64,000 nt of DNA from Maratus speciosus (Eukaryota > Arthropoda > Arachnida > Araneae > Salticidae): NCBI GenBank assembly GCA_963932465.1, contig OZ010786.1, forward strand, positions 598,351,038 through 598,415,037, written 5' to 3'. The notes under the pieces were generated by a model. It worked only from the letters and a program-made list of their open reading frames with translations, made no database searches and was not told the DNA's origin. The position numbers and the translations under genes were made by a program. Positions within the stretch are counted from its first letter, which is position 1. The number at the start of each line of letters is the position of its first letter. Positions 1 through 11,178 of this stretch are shown piece after piece.

Positions 1-594
1 TCATCGTCATCTTAAACAAAATTCATAATCAAGTCACAGCCAGCAAAAAATTGTGTTAAATTACAACTATACAGTTCCCCTTTTAATGAAAACTATCAGC
101 CGAACGTAATTGACAAACATATTTTTTAATTTTTCATCGAGGAATTCGTTGCCAAAAAGATTAGTTTGAATTCCACTCAGTAAATTGTCTTATCTGATTT
201 TCTATGTAATATCAGGTAGGTCAAAGAGCTGATAACACCCGCAAAAACAAATAAATCAGCGGGAAATCCTCTGAATGCTAAGTAGCTTACATGAAAATAA
301 ACTTGGCATTTAATTCATGATTTGCATATTCGCATAAATTCTGCGAATTGCAATAACAAAATGTTACTTTGTTTTTTTAAAACACTTTTCGAAAGTAAGA
401 ATTCTTATAATCGTCTTAACCCCTTAATTCTTGCGCCCGTGATTTTCAGGGTAGTGTTCGCCACTTTTTTTTAAACTAGTGTAATTGACTTTATTCTCGC
501 ATCATTTTATCTGCCATTAAATAAGGTGAATATTTCTACTTCTAAAAAGTGATGGCAATCAAGCGATCTGAATTTTTAATAAAGTAGCCTCCAC
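1..594. other. Intergenic, no gene seen
   Basis: AT-rich sequence with no credible coding region. It contains the start of a TTAA-type terminus near 418 (TTAACCCCTTAATTC) without a matching partner, and a small foldback listed separately. Confidence 0.6.
462..556. repeat. Short foldback with TTAT..ATTAAATAA core
   Basis: The left edge GCCACTTTTT pairs with the right edge AAAAAGTGATGGC. The middle reads ATTTTATCTGCCATTAAATAAGG, which resembles cores seen near 29690, 36640, 42090 and 49620. It is probably a degenerate MITE; no TSD was found. Confidence 0.45.
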
Positions 595-813
595 TTAACC
601 CTTTGATGGGCAAGCAATTGTATTTCTGAAATGTCGAATTCACACCGGAATTTGCAAAAAGATTTATTGCAAAATAAGGAAAAGCAATTTTATGACCAAT
701 AATTATCCACCAAAGTTAGAAAAGTAAAATGTAATAAAATATTTTTGGTGCAAATCTTCTTTAATCGTAGGTTGGATCAATGAAATATATCCCACCGCCC
801 CTCGAGGTGTTAA
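595..813 (-). mobile_element. TTAA MITE, family 1 (copy 1)
   Basis: Starts and ends in TTAA with termini CCCTTTGATGGGCAAGC and (reverse) ACACCTCGAGGGGCGG. The subterminal GGTGGGATATA block and the internal CACACCGGAAT / GTGCAAATC segments match seven other copies in this window. About 219 bp, non-coding. The TTAA TSD and CCC-type ends suggest piggyBac-type mobilisation, which is an inference because no transposase is present. Confidence 0.8.
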
Positions 814-993
814 GGGGATAATAATGTCTACGTGAAGCCTTCCTTTAGTTTAGATACCTTTTATTAATTTAAGGGGACAACAATAGTTTCGAAATCGGTT
901 GTAAATTAGCTTACAGGCTCTTACTGAGGTACCTTTTTACTCGGTATCTATTGAAGCTATTTCAATAGTTTATTTTAAACCTTTATGCACTGG
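814..993. other. Intergenic, nothing recognised
   Basis: AT-rich spacer between the TTAA MITE and the foldback. No ORF or repeat structure was noticed. Confidence 0.4.
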
Positions 994-1558
994 CTTTTTT
1001 ATTAAGACTGTTTATAAATCGGTTGTTATAGCCCGTTTAGTAAATTATTTACAAGAATAGTTAGATTACTTAACAAAAAATACTGTTAAGAAAATATCAC
1101 AATTCTTCATAAAACTATGCAAATAAATTTATTGTGATCCTACCTATAAATGGAATGGTTTAAGTAGTAGGTAGTTGCAAATAAAAAAAAAAATAATAGT
1201 AATAAATTTTTAAATATTATTAAAGAAAGTTTAATATGAAATTTATTTAAAACGTCTAATAATAAAGATGAATTTTACTTTTCATTCAAAATGCACTGCT
1301 GGATTACATTTAGAAAGCGCAGCGAAATAGTACATACTATGTGTATCTCATCTCTTACTTTAAAATGGTACATAAACAATTTGCAACTACGTAAATCTTT
1401 AAATTTCTAGGTAACACAATAAATTTATTGACATTGTTTTTGGGAAGAATTGTGAGATTTCCTTAACAGCATTTTTGTTAAGTAATCTAATTATTCTTTT
1501 ACATAATTTACTAAAAGGGCTATAACTCCCGATTTACAAAATCAGTTTTAATAAAAAA
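994..1558. repeat. Foldback element with ~160-bp arms
   Basis: The left arm (about 994-1155) and right arm (about 1405-1558) are inverted copies. Both carry TTATAGCCC, TTTAGTAAATTAT, TTAGATTACTTAACAAAAA, CTGTTAAG and CAATAAATTTATTGTG in mirrored order. The spacer is about 250 bp. No ORF and no certain TSD. It is a non-autonomous inverted-repeat transposon of unassigned superfamily. Confidence 0.75.
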
Positions 1559-2073
1559 TCTTTTCTAAATTTCGTATTATTATAACATAAATTTTCTAAT
1601 ATATCTTCAGGCATCAAGAAAGATAAGAATTCTGTAACACTGTACAACAATGAAATTGCCACTGAAATGAAAGTGTGCAGTTCTGTATGAAATTAACCTA
1701 CTGAACTGGGATATCACCATGAAAAACATTTATTGTCTCTTATTTTGGAAATACAGATGCGCAAAGTTAAGATTTTTACCAAAATATGTATTTTTAAATT
1801 AATATTTAAATTATATATGAAACGTAACCTATAAAATTTTTAACAAAAATTGATTTCTAGAAGCTTCAAATATGTGAATCTAAAATTACAGTTCATTCCA
1901 TCGAGTAGCTTTTAAGCTATGATAAAAAAATTACCCGCATTGCATTTTGTTTTGGAACAATATTAAAAAGGCGTTTAACATTAGGAATTCCAAATGTTGC
2001 ATTTGTATATATCCTAAACCACCAAATGATTTCCTGTTTGCTATCTAAAAATAAAATTTGTCGAAGATTCCAA
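1559..2073. other. Intergenic, nothing recognised
   Basis: AT-rich, no supported ORF, no clear repeat. Confidence 0.4.
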
Positions 2074-2429
2074 ATATGTGTCGTCTAGTTGCAAAACCGG
2101 CCAATTCCTCAAAAATGGAAAATGTGTTTTTTCAGTTCTAAGTAAAGGTTCCTACCATCTGGAAACGATAAACCATGCCAAAACCGGCCAATTCCTGTGT
2201 TATATGCGTTTGAAAATCACGATGTGGAGCAAAACCGGCCAAATCATTCATCCGGTAAGTTACAAAACCGGCCATCTCCATATCCGCTAGATGACGCTTC
2301 TGCTCGACCCCACAATAACCTCTCACTTGTTGATTAGATTGACGTTATCGTGTTTTCTCTCGCCCGTGACTGTTCTCCCTTGGTGCATGCAAATTTTCTA
2401 ATAATTTATCTTCGTGTTTTCTCCCGACT

Positions 2430-2524
2430 ATGGAAAAGTTTGTGGAAGAAGTGTCTGCTAATCAACCAAGGAAGCAGCAAAGTGGACCTACGATGTGGAA
2501 AAGGAGAAAAGTCAAAACTCAAAG
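2430..2524 (+). pseudogene. Possible first exon of the transposon protein
   Basis: An ATG at 2430 opens 31 codons starting MEKFVEEVSANQP, rich in basic residues (WKRRKVKTQR), and runs into a donor-like AAAG|GTAATG. It lies inside the TIRs, upstream of and on the same strand as the 3125-3597 coding remnant. Its phase (two spare bases) does not match the phase needed at 3125, so an intervening exon may be lost or this may not be an exon. Confidence 0.35.
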
Positions 2525-2546
2525 GTAATGTACACCTTTTGATAAC

Positions 2547-2982
2547 CAGGGGTGGTTTATCCTTTTTTGACGCCCTAGGCCAAAATACTTTTCCGCTCCC
2601 CCCCCCCCCCCCTCCTTCATAAAACTGTAAGTGAATTTTTTCTGATAAATTTAAGAATTTTTTAATCTATTTAATTAATCAACATTACATTTAGATTTTG
2701 TTTTATAAATTTTAGTATTTTGAGGATTGTAGATTGGGAATGAACGGGCTTTTGTTAAACTTAAAATCTGAGAGAATTTTGTGTGGGTGTATCGAAAAGT
2801 AGAAAAATTGTTTTAAATGTAATTGTTACAAATTCATTTTTTATTTAACATTTTTCGTTAAAATTTTAAATTGTCCTTATTTCATTAAATGTAAATACAT
2901 TAAAGTTCTTAATTTTGCGAACCCTACCCAACTTACGCCCCTACGCCATGGCCTAAGTTGGCCTTATGGGTAATCCACCCTG
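2547..2982. mobile_element. hAT-like MITE nested in the transposon
   Basis: Ends are CAGGGGTGGTTTATCC and, reversed, CAGGGTGGATTACCC, the CAGGGGTGG-type terminus common in hAT elements. The flanking 8-mers TTGATAAC and GTGATAAT agree at six of eight positions, fitting an old 8-bp TSD. The element includes a 15-base poly-C run at 2598-2612. It interrupts the coding part of the host transposon. Confidence 0.6.
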
Positions 2983-3124
2983 GTGATAATATAATACATA
3001 ACTAATTGATAACATAATAACATCATAGTTAGCATATTTTGATTAATTAATCATCATGATGCCATAATATGTTATTAATCTTATAACTTGCTTACGTTGA
3101 TCCAGTATTTTTTTATCCCTCCAG

Positions 3125-3597
3125 ACCGTGTTTTAGCTCAAATTGAAAGGAGATTGAATAAAATCGATTCACTCGTTCAGCCCGCAAAGTATGAAGAAAG
3201 TTTATTTGAACATGGGGCAGTTTTCAAGTCGAGAAGAGATTACACCGACCATGATTGGAAGAAAACCAGCAATTTCTTTCCCAAACCACCTGCACAGTGG
3301 CTTTTCAAATTTGCTCATACGAAAAAAAATTTCATAACAAAATATAAAAATAAGGTGTTGGTGCAAGGGGAGGTCTTCTACAAATCTGAGGTAGAAGTCA
3401 GAAAGTCTGTTGTCAAGAGTAAGAGAAGTATTATGAACTGCAAGCTTGAGGACGTGGCTCCGGATACCGTGGTGAAGCCTCTAAAACTTCGGGATGTCCA
3501 AAACTTAATTGATAGTAGACAAAACATTTTGGACCAAATTGGGATGCTGGCAAGCGGTTATTTTTTTTACAAAAATATATTGGCATCAGCAGCTTAA
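3125..3597 (+). pseudogene. Transposon-encoded protein, C-terminal part
   Basis: An open frame of about 157 codons follows a good splice acceptor (TTTTTTTATCCCTCCAG at 3108-3124) and ends in TAA at 3595-3597. It begins DRVLAQIERRLNKIDSLV and contains HDWKKTSNFF, KPPAQWLFKF, KVLVQGEVFYKSE and KLRDVQNLID. I recognise this pattern as a protein repeated in many arthropod genomes and linked to transposons, but cannot name the family. Just after the stop, the same reading continues with acidic residues out of frame, so the end may be damaged. Its position inside the TIRs supports a transposon role. Confidence 0.6.
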
Positions 3598-4495
3598 GAA
3601 GCAGAAATCAGAGATGATGAAAAAGAAGACGCATGGATGGGCCACCATGACGAAATTTGTGAGACTATCGAAAACGATGAGACCACTAAAGTTCGAAATT
3701 GTATGTACATGTACATAGAATATTTTTTGTTTAAGTTTTTAAAATTCAATAATTTTATTTAAAATAATATCATGTCATTTAAATCATTTGTTTAGTGACA
3801 TTTAAGTCGGTCTTAAGAGCTAGTCAGTTAGTTTTAACTGTTAGTTTGTTTTAACAATCAGTAACTGTGTAAAAGTCGTTTTACGTTAATAACTTTCCTA
3901 AAGTTCTTTTTGTTAAATAATATTTAGTTGAACAAAACATTTTTGTGTTTTTGCTACCCCTAAAAAACCAGTGTCAGATTAAATTTAGCAAAAATTAATT
4001 TCTGGTTTTTTGCATAACCGGCCAGCTCCAAAGTAAGTTGCAAAGGCGGCCAAATCCAAAACAAAGACTTAAATAGCCCCTCCCTTCATGTGCCCCTGCC
4101 ACCCTATTTTGTGCTTTCAAATATACTGCCCTAATGACTATAAAACTGAAGTGTTTTGATTCCAAACTTTATTTGTCTAAGTGTGGTAAAAAATCGGCTT
4201 TCCCCAAAAATTTTACTTTTTGGAGATGGCCGGTTTTGCAACTAGACAACACATATGATGTCAAATTTAAGTCTTAACCCCTTAAATAGCATAGTGACGC
4301 ATACCTAAATCACTTTTTATTTAATTTTTAGCAACCAGTATATTTATATAGAAATGTCAATCGTGCAAAAATTACAAAAAAAAAAAATAAATAAATAAAT
4401 AAATAAATAAAGTTAAAAATCTATCTTAAAATTTCTGGTGTGTAATCTTTAATATAAGAGTAAAAAACATAATTCTAAAAAAATAATTTATGCAT

Positions 4496-4917
4496 TTAAC
4501 CCTTTCAGGGGAGCCGCTCGCAGTCTGCAAGTGCTCAATTTTAATGCCAAAACTGACAAATGGTACCAGTAAATTTTTAGTACAATTTCGATCTCATAAT
4601 ATACTTTAACACTAGAACGCGCGGAAATTTTGCTCAAGTTTCATAAAAATATTTGGCACCAGAATTTTTATTTAAAATTATTTAATTGATTTATTTAACA
4701 CAGGTTGCTTGGTTTAAATTTTACTTATTTTATGAAAAAATTTCTGGTTCCAATTGACATTAATTCACGTATTCGGAGTCGAATCGACTCCTTCCGGGCG
4801 TTCCAGTGTTAAGAAAAGCTTTTGATTATATTCAAGTAAATTTGTTGGTAAATTGCGGTGTGAATTAATTATTTCAACATTTTTGGAGCACAAATGCGTT
4901 GCCCCTGAAAGTGTTAA
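4496..4917. mobile_element. TTAA MITE carrying a second TTAA MITE
   Basis: TTAA-CCCTTTCAGGGGAGC on the left matches, inverted, TTAA-CACTTTCAGGGGCAAC on the right. The element is 422 bp, of which 4606-4812 is a separate nested insertion, leaving about 215 bp for the host MITE. Non-coding. Confidence 0.75.
4606..4812. mobile_element. TTAA MITE, family 4 (nested copy)
   Basis: Flanked by TTAA. Termini are CACTAGAACGCGCGG and, reversed, CACTGGAACGCCCGG. Similar ends and interior (TTTGCTCAAGTTTCATAAAAAT) occur at 5941-6147. It contains the palindrome GGAGTCGAATCGACTCC. Confidence 0.8.
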
Positions 4918-5173
4918 AGATTAAGTTTTACAAAATAAAAAAGTACATAATGTAAGGTATTTAGATTCGCATTTATTAAAATATTTACCAAATATGCAAT
5001 AGTTTAGTTTTTACCTGTGTTGCAGATGTGCAACATAAGAAAATGTTGACGTATTATACGAAATATGTATCTGTATATATTTGTTTCATTATTTTTCCTG
5101 TGTTATAAACCTTTCAGAGAATCACATGTAATTTTTTCGAAACAAAATAAAAAATCATGCATTTAAGGGTTAA
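4914..5173. mobile_element. TTAA-bounded repeat, copy of the 28756-29595 element
   Basis: Shares its left TTAA with the preceding MITE and ends AAATGCATTTAAGGGTTAA-like. The interior matches, inverted, 29310-29595: TTGCAGATGTGCAACA, GACGTATTA, TTTTTCCTGTG, AAACCTTTCAGAGAAT. The ends are poorly inverted, so the exact boundaries are uncertain. Confidence 0.6.
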
Positions 5174-5452
5174 TACTGAAAATGTTTGTTGCAATTTCAA
5201 TAGAAATTTTATGGATTTTTAGGCAAAAAGGGATATTGAGAACTATGATGAGCTTGTAAACAATCTGCTACAAAAGTATCAGCAGCTGTGTTGCAATTAT
5301 GTATCTAAAAATTCATTTTTTTTCATTCTCATCTCAATTTTTTCCCTGCAAACTGCGGTGTTGTGAGTGACAAACATGACAAATGATTTCACCTTCACCA
5401 AGACATATCGACACTGGAAAAAGATACCAGGGGCGATGGAATTCGTCAATGT

Positions 5453-5542
5453 TAGCAGACTATTGCTGGAATAAGAGCAGAGATGCCACCCTGAAAACTG
5501 AACACAAAAGACAACAAAAAAGAAAAGGACTTCTTGATTGAT
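5453..5542 (+). pseudogene. Short C-terminal protein remnant
   Basis: A frame reading MLADYCWNKSRDATLKTEH then KRQQKRKGLLD ends in a stop. Upstream (5221-5450), frame-broken segments read AKRDIENYDELVNN and a Cys/His-bearing CGVVSDKHDK. ADYCW-type tails are familiar to me from transposon-encoded proteins, but I cannot name the family. With several stops and frame changes it is a decayed copy. Confidence 0.3.
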
Positions 5543-5551
5543 GATATAAAA

Positions 5552-5769
5552 TTAACCCTTTCTGGCACGGACAATTTCTGTTGTAAAATGATGAAATGAT
5601 TGACTGACACAGGAATTTTAAAACGACTTTTTTAGATATTAAAAACATGTTACTTTACATGTTTATACAAAAAGCAAAATTTTGCTAAAATATTCTTGGT
5701 GCCGTTCGTAAGTTTGGAATTAAAATTAGGTATCCTGACACGGGCACACTGTGCCGGAAAGGATTTTAA
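5552..5769. mobile_element. TTAA MITE
   Basis: Ends TTAA-CCCTTTCTGGCACGG and, reversed, TTAA-AATCCTTTCCGGCAC. 218 bp, non-coding. The interior ATTCTTGGTGCC block resembles the CTGGTG core of other TTAA elements. Confidence 0.75.
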
Positions 5770-5940
5770 CGTTTTGATATTGCTCATAATTTTGATATTG
5801 TACATTAAAAAACTAAATAATTTGATTTGTTTTTAATAAATAATTTATGTTGTTTGACATTTAACTTAAAATCATAATTTTTCATACTAGCCACACTTTT
5901 ACACCGAGATCTAATATTAAAATTTTAATGATGCATTCAC

Positions 5941-6147
5941 TTAACACTAGAACCGCCATAGCTGTCATTTTGACCGGTACCAAATAAAAATACTTCGATT
6001 CGAACTATAAATTTCTTTCTAAAATAAGTTAGATATGTATCATGGAGAAATGAGTTAAATTAATAAGTTAGATAGTTTTTAATAAAAATTCTGGTGTAAA
6101 ATATTTTTATAACACTTGAGTAAAATTTCCGGCGGTTCTAGTGTTAA
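5941..6147. mobile_element. TTAA MITE, family 4
   Basis: Near-perfect inverted ends: TTAACACTAGAACCGCC at both sides, TTAA duplicated. 207 bp. The interior ATTCTGGTGTAAAATATTTTTAT matches the nested copy at 4606-4812. Confidence 0.88.
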
Positions 6148-6600
6148 AAGGAAAAAGAAAAAGGTTTTATTTATTAAGAAAACAAACAAACAAACAAACA
6201 AACAAAAAAATAATACAATAGTTACGTAATTTCGTAAATAAAAGAAATCTAAGTTTTTGTTTTAATAAGCGTATATATATATATTTTGTCTTTCTTTTTT
6301 TCTTGAAAGATCAATTGATAGTTTATCTACTAATAAAACAAGGTATGGAATTGACTGAAAAGCTGAAGTTGAACTAACCTTAAATACGCAATGTGTTTTG
6401 ATTTACATTTAGTCCTATTTTTTTATGTTATGGCTGAAAGATTATACACAACGTTACTACGTTACTATTATTTAATACATTATTACATTTACTATGTTAT
6501 GTCCTCTATTTGTATATTGTGAAGTCATTAATATTGCAAAATTACGATTGTATAGTCTATATTGTTTATATACTAAAAAACTTTAATTATTTAAGTTCAT
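6148..6600. other. Spacer with (CAAA)n microsatellite
   Basis: A (CAAA)n tract lies at about 6177-6207. Otherwise AT-rich and unrecognised. Confidence 0.4.
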
Positions 6601-6609
6601 ACAAAAAAT

Positions 6610-6925
6610 TAAACAGGTAATTTTTTGAATGAAATGTGTAATTTTTATGCCAAGTGGGTGATTTTAGAAATTAACACACTTATCTGTGCATACATAACTA
6701 TGTGTAAATTGCATTAATTCATCAATTCGTGTAAATTCAGACACTTTTTTAACATTTACACACTTATCTGAGTTTTTCAAGAAATAACAAAATACACACT
6801 TAGTTTCATAGGCTAAAAACACATAAAAACAGGTAAATTTTTGCAAAAAATGTGTGATTTTTATAACAAATGCGTAATTCAATATTGCATGTGCAATATG
6901 TGTAAAATTGATTAATTTGTACATT
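6610..6925. repeat. Degenerate two-unit repeat
   Basis: AACAGGTAATTTTT...ATGTGTAATTTTTAT near 6613 is repeated near 6828 as AACAGGTAAATTTTT...ATGTGTGATTTTTAT. ACACACTTATCTG also occurs twice, so the unit is about 215 bp. Minus-strand ORFs here are products of this repeat. Confidence 0.5.
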
Positions 6926-6945
6926 TATGTTTTAGAGTGTATTGA

Positions 6946-7790
6946 ATTGTTAAAGATAGAATCTTGAAGTTTGGCATGATAGATATTTATAAAATGTAAA
7001 TACGCTCTAAGAACAATTTCTATAAAATTTCAAGATTTAAAAGGTTGGAATGAGCGAAAAACGTTCTAAAAATATTATAAATTACGATTTCGATGGAATC
7101 TCATGAAATGCAAAACCCATTTCAAAAGTTATGGTTGCAACTGATTGTGAGAGTCCCTGCTCCAATATAGACTACATTTTATGTCGATTCCTACCAAAAG
7201 AGGGGGGGGGGGGGTGCAGAAGCGTAAAACGTTTGAAAATTCTTATATGCGATAGTAAAGGCGCCAGAAACTTGAAATTTTCCATGATAGCTACTAATAT
7301 GATGAAAATACTCTCTAAGAAAAGTTTTTTAAAAAGTCGAAATTTAAAAGTGAGAAGAGCGAAAAGTGTTCTAAAATTTTCAGCCATTTCGAATTCACGG
7401 AATTGTTAAAGGTAGCAGCTTGAAATTTGGCATGGAAGTTACTTTTAAGATGTTAATGCTCTCTAAGAATAGTTTAAAAAATAGAAATTTAAAAGTGTGA
7501 AATGAGGGAAAAGTGTTCTAAAAATGTTCTAAATTACGATTTCTGTTAAACTGTTAAAAATAAAACCTTAAAATTTGGCATAATAGATGCTTATTAAATG
7601 TAAATGCTCACTAAGAAGAACAGTCTCGAAAGAAATTTAAAAGGGTAAAATGGGCGAAAAGCATTCTAAAAAATTTCTAAATTAGGGTTTCTATGAAATC
7701 TCAGGAAATAACAAAGCGTTTTCAAAAGTAATCTTGGCAAATTGTTACACTCCCTTCCTTTTCCCACGTAGGTCATATTTTATGTTGGTG
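6946..7790. repeat. Degenerate tandem repeat
   Basis: Repeats of a unit containing TGTTAAAGATAGAATCTTGA, TTTGGCATGATAGAT, TCTAAGAACA, TTTAAAAGG and GAGCGAAAA, seen near 6946, 7260, 7403 and 7546, with another piece at 8570-8690. A 13-base poly-G run lies at 7202-7214. Non-coding. Confidence 0.6.
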
Positions 7791-7817
7791 CCACTACCAC
7801 CAGTGGGATGTATACAG

Positions 7818-8487
7818 TTAAGGGGATCCGGGACACATTTTCAAAATTTTTTATTTGTTGAGTTAAAATTTTGAATTTTTTTGTGATGTTTAACCATATT
7901 ATTTGTAAACAAAATCAAATGATAAAACTTCTCATAACTTTAAAAAAAAATTAATTTAAAATTTATGAAAAAAGTGGTATAACTTAAAATCGTTATAACT
8001 CGAAATATTATTTGTAGAATTTAAATTGTTTTTCATTTAAATAAACAGAAATATATATTTTTTAATTTAGAGCCAGCATTTTAAAAAATATTAATTTTTA
8101 AAAAAATTAAAAATATTTAACGAAAAAATTACAAAAAAAGTGGTGCAACTTTAAAAAAAAAAATCATATTTTCAAAAGTAAACATTTTTTTCAAATATGC
8201 TGGCTCAAAGTAAGTAAAATAATTGAAAAAGATATGTTCCGAGTTTCAAACCTGTATCTTTAACGGTTCTCGAGTTATAAGAATTTAAATATGAGAAATG
8301 GTGAAAAAACCTATCATGAAGAAAAACGCAATTTCACAAGAACTCGTTTCCTTGACAACCATAGCTTGAAAGGTAGATTTTGAAAACAAACCAAAACGAA
8401 AAAATTAATATTTCCTGTTCTAATTAAGATAGAAACATGATTTAAATATCATTTTAAGCAGAAAACGGCAGAAAAAGTTTTAATCCG

Positions 8488-8529
<42 letters not shown>

Positions 8530-8565
8530 AAAATTTGAAGATTTTTGTGTCTTGGACCCCCTTAA
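7818..8565. mobile_element. TTAA-bounded element
   Basis: Ends TTAAGGGGATCCGGGACAC and, reversed, TTAAGGGGGTCCAAGACAC. 748 bp, very AT-rich, non-coding, with a 38-base poly-A at 8490-8527. It lies inside the degenerate tandem repeat, part of which resumes at 8570. Confidence 0.7.
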
Positions 8566-8982
8566 ACAAGAAACTTGGAATATGGCATGATGGTTACTTT
8601 TAAAATGTAAATGATTGTTTTAAAAAGCGGTTTAAAAAATTTTTAACTTCAATTGAAAAGAAAGATGAGCGCAAAAACGCCAATATCATTTTTCTCATCG
8701 CCATCATCAATTTTCTCAATTATCATTTATTTAGAATTAGTTTTAGTTCTTCTCATTTTCGCCTAATACAATATAATAATGAAGTTTAGTCAAACTGTAC
8801 CTTAATTAGTATTTTTTGCATTATAAGTAGCAGTATAATTTCTTCTAATAAAAATAGGCACACAAATATCACATGGCATAATTCAGTTATTACGTGAGCA
8901 AAGCCGCACATTGTGATAGTATGTAAATAAAAGAGTTCAATTCGCTAAATATCTGTAACTCAAATCACAATTCCCGTTAATT
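8566..8982. other. Spacer with a leftover repeat unit
   Basis: 8570-8690 holds a further copy of the 6946-7790 unit (AAACTTGGAATATGGCATGA). The remainder is AT-rich with nothing recognised. Confidence 0.4.
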
Positions 8983-9731
8983 AAAGGGTCTCAGAACTCT
9001 TAAAATTGGAAAAAACGGAGAAAAAAGACCATTTTTAACATTTAATATTTTAAAATGTATACGATTTTTATTAAGATGAAAGATATCACTGTGTTCTTTC
9101 ATTTCATGTATTTAAAAATTGCAAGATACAGAATTAGCATTTATAGGGGGCTCCAAACTGTCAGACATTTGTCGATCAGAAAATTGGTATAACAGCTTAC
9201 GAAAATACGATTACAAAATAAATTTTGGAACTAGAAGGAAATTTTTTGTGTCTAATTATACTTCAGATTGTTATAATTACCCTGAACCTAAATAAATTTG
9301 TATTTATATCATTTTTATATTTTTAATACAAAGTTCTATTTAGCTAATACAAAATTTTGAAAATTTCAACAGTATAATCACCTAAAAAAATATTTTTTTG
9401 AACAATAAAAATGAAATTTTAGGTTCAGTTTATACAGACTAACATGATACATATGTTTTGAAAATTTCATGAAAAAATATTCAGAAGTGTTTGAGATATC
9501 CTGCGTGTTATATCCAAAAACGTCATTTGGAGAAAAAAAAATTACTTCGAAGTTTCGAAAATGCCGCTTCAGCTAGTGAGAGGGTATAATTCTAAAAGTC
9601 ATAATTTCTGTTCTAATGGAAATTTCAAGGAAATAATTATATCTAAATGTTCAGAAAAGGTTGGAGTTTAACACTTAAAAAAAAAATAAATTTCTAAAAT
9701 TTTGAAGCTTTAAGAGTCCTGAGACCCTTAA
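8983..9731. mobile_element. Inverted-repeat element, AAGGGTCTCAG ends
   Basis: The left end TTAAAGGGTCTCAGAACTC matches, reversed, TTAAGGGTCTCAGGACTC, with the homology running into CTTAAA. About 749 bp, AT-rich, non-coding. The ends may overlap a TTAA TSD. Confidence 0.7.
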
Positions 9732-10796
9732 GTTTATTTATCTGAAGAAAAATTATAGCTTTATAGGTCAAGACAATGTTAAATATTTTTATTGTGTGCA
9801 TTCAAATGAATTCATCAAATATCAATGACGCCAGTCGCAAAACTACTTAATGATGCGCCAAGTTCCTATATTTTATAAATGTTGTATTTCTTATTTCTTC
9901 TGGTGATTTTTTTGTATTCTTTTATTTTGTTTTTGGAGTAAGGGCAAGACACCTTGTCTGAATAAGCATTCTGAGTAAGGATATTTTAATTATAGACAAA
10001 TGTTTAATTTCATAGGAGTAATTATTATTATAACTTAAATTAAAGAAATTAAATAGTGCAAGGATTTAATTTAAATAATTAACGAAGTACATACTTATTA
10101 TGTTGATCAAAATTAATGTTGAAATTAAATTTTTGGACCATGTGATCCTTCATAAATGTTACATTGGTAGCATTTTGCAGTTTTATCTTTTAAATTATTT
10201 TTTGTAAGTATGCTCTGTAAAGGAATATTTGTTTCTGTTACTGAAATTTGTTTTCTTATTATTTTTTCATAACGTGCTGTTTAATTTTTTGGTGTAGGTA
10301 TACAGTAATTCCTAGTTAATGTCAAAATTATCGACCATGCTTATTTTCAAAGGCTAGTAGTTTATATGTGGGGACTGTCCAAAATCAGACCGCGCATGCT
10401 ATTTATGTACTATTTTATTAATTTATTTTGGAAATTTTAAATGTTATTGGCCTTTCCCATTAATCTTTGCCAGAACTCGTGAAAACTTAATATTCTTGCT
10501 CAGACATGCTCCAAATTAGAAGTATCTCTGTACCTACCATTTCCCGGCCATTTCCCAACCCTAACTAGTTATAGTACGAACGCACTTCATTTGACATGTT
10601 TGGCGTACAATTTCCGACTTGTTGTACCAGTCTCCAGGCTCGGGCTCAAAGTGAAAATTTTATTTATTCACAAATTAGAAAAAGAAAAAAACTAAGTTTC
10701 TAAAAGAGTTTTATAACTTTTTAAAAATTAGTTTAAAAGCAAATGAACTGTTACTGTAGATTAATTTTAACACAATTATTCTAATTAGTAAATAAA
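9732..10796. other. Intergenic, nothing recognised
   Basis: No ORF of note and no repeat pattern seen. ATGAACTGTTACTG at 10743 matches the start of the 340-bp tandem unit at 11212. Confidence 0.4.
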
Positions 10797-10832
10797 TCAT
10801 ATCAGATGTAAATTTCCAACTGGGTGAAAAAT

Positions 10833-10906
10833 GTTCGGACCAGGATTCGAACCAGGGATCTCTTGTCTGAAGCCGCCAATGCTCTACCACCTGAGCTAAG
10901 CCGGAC
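10833..10906 (-). ncRNA. tRNA-like sequence, left foldback arm
   Basis: 74 nt starting GTCCGGCTTAGCTCAGG. It has an A box (TAGCTCAGGTGGTAGAGC) and a B box (GGTTCGAATCC). The T stem has a central mismatch (CCTGG/CCTGG) and the anticodon loop lacks U33, so it is probably a tRNA-derived SINE head or pseudo-tRNA rather than a working tRNA. Confidence 0.6.
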
Positions 10907-11104
10907 GAATCTGGTGGAATATTTTCACCCAGCTAACCAGCTAACAAGCTAACCATATAGCATCTGGTCTGAAAGCTGGTTCAGCTCAACAAAATAAATC
11001 GCAGGTAATGGAACTCAAGAAATCGCTCCAGAAATCCAGCGATTTCTGGAGTTCCATTACCTGCGATGCTATAATCAATAATGTTAGCTTGTTGAAAAAT
11101 ATCC

Positions 11105-11178
11105 GTCCGGGATAGCTCAGATGGTAGAGCATTGGCGACTTCAGCCAAAAGATCCCTGGTTCGAATCCTGGTACGGAC
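11105..11178 (+). ncRNA. tRNA-like sequence, right foldback arm
   Basis: 74 nt starting GTCCGGGATAGCTCAG. The D arm is perfect (GCTC/GAGC), the anticodon stem is TTGGC/GCCAA around GACTTCA, and the B box is GGTTCGAATCC. The T stem carries the same central mismatch as the other arm, the acceptor pairs only about 5 of 7, and U33 is missing. Internal Pol III boxes look intact. Confidence 0.6.

Larger units (their letters stand above)
2074..4256 (+). mobile_element. DNA transposon with CCGGCC subterminal repeats
   Basis: Terminal inverted repeats: ATATGTGTCGTCTAGTTGC on the left and, reversed, ATATGTGTTGTCTAGTTGC on the right, each running into AAAACCGGCCA. The motif AAAACCGGCCA recurs four times near the left end (2093, 2179, 2230, 2264). 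Variants of it lie near the right end (4015, 4041, 4225), like transposase-binding subterminal repeats. Inside are a coding remnant (3125-3597) and a possible first exon (2430-2524). A hAT-like MITE (2547-2982) sits between them. I could not assign the superfamily. Confidence 0.75.

Noticed and set aside
10833..11178. Two functional tRNA genes
   Set aside because: T-stem mismatch, absent U33 and mirror-image placement in a foldback argue for tRNA-derived repeats.
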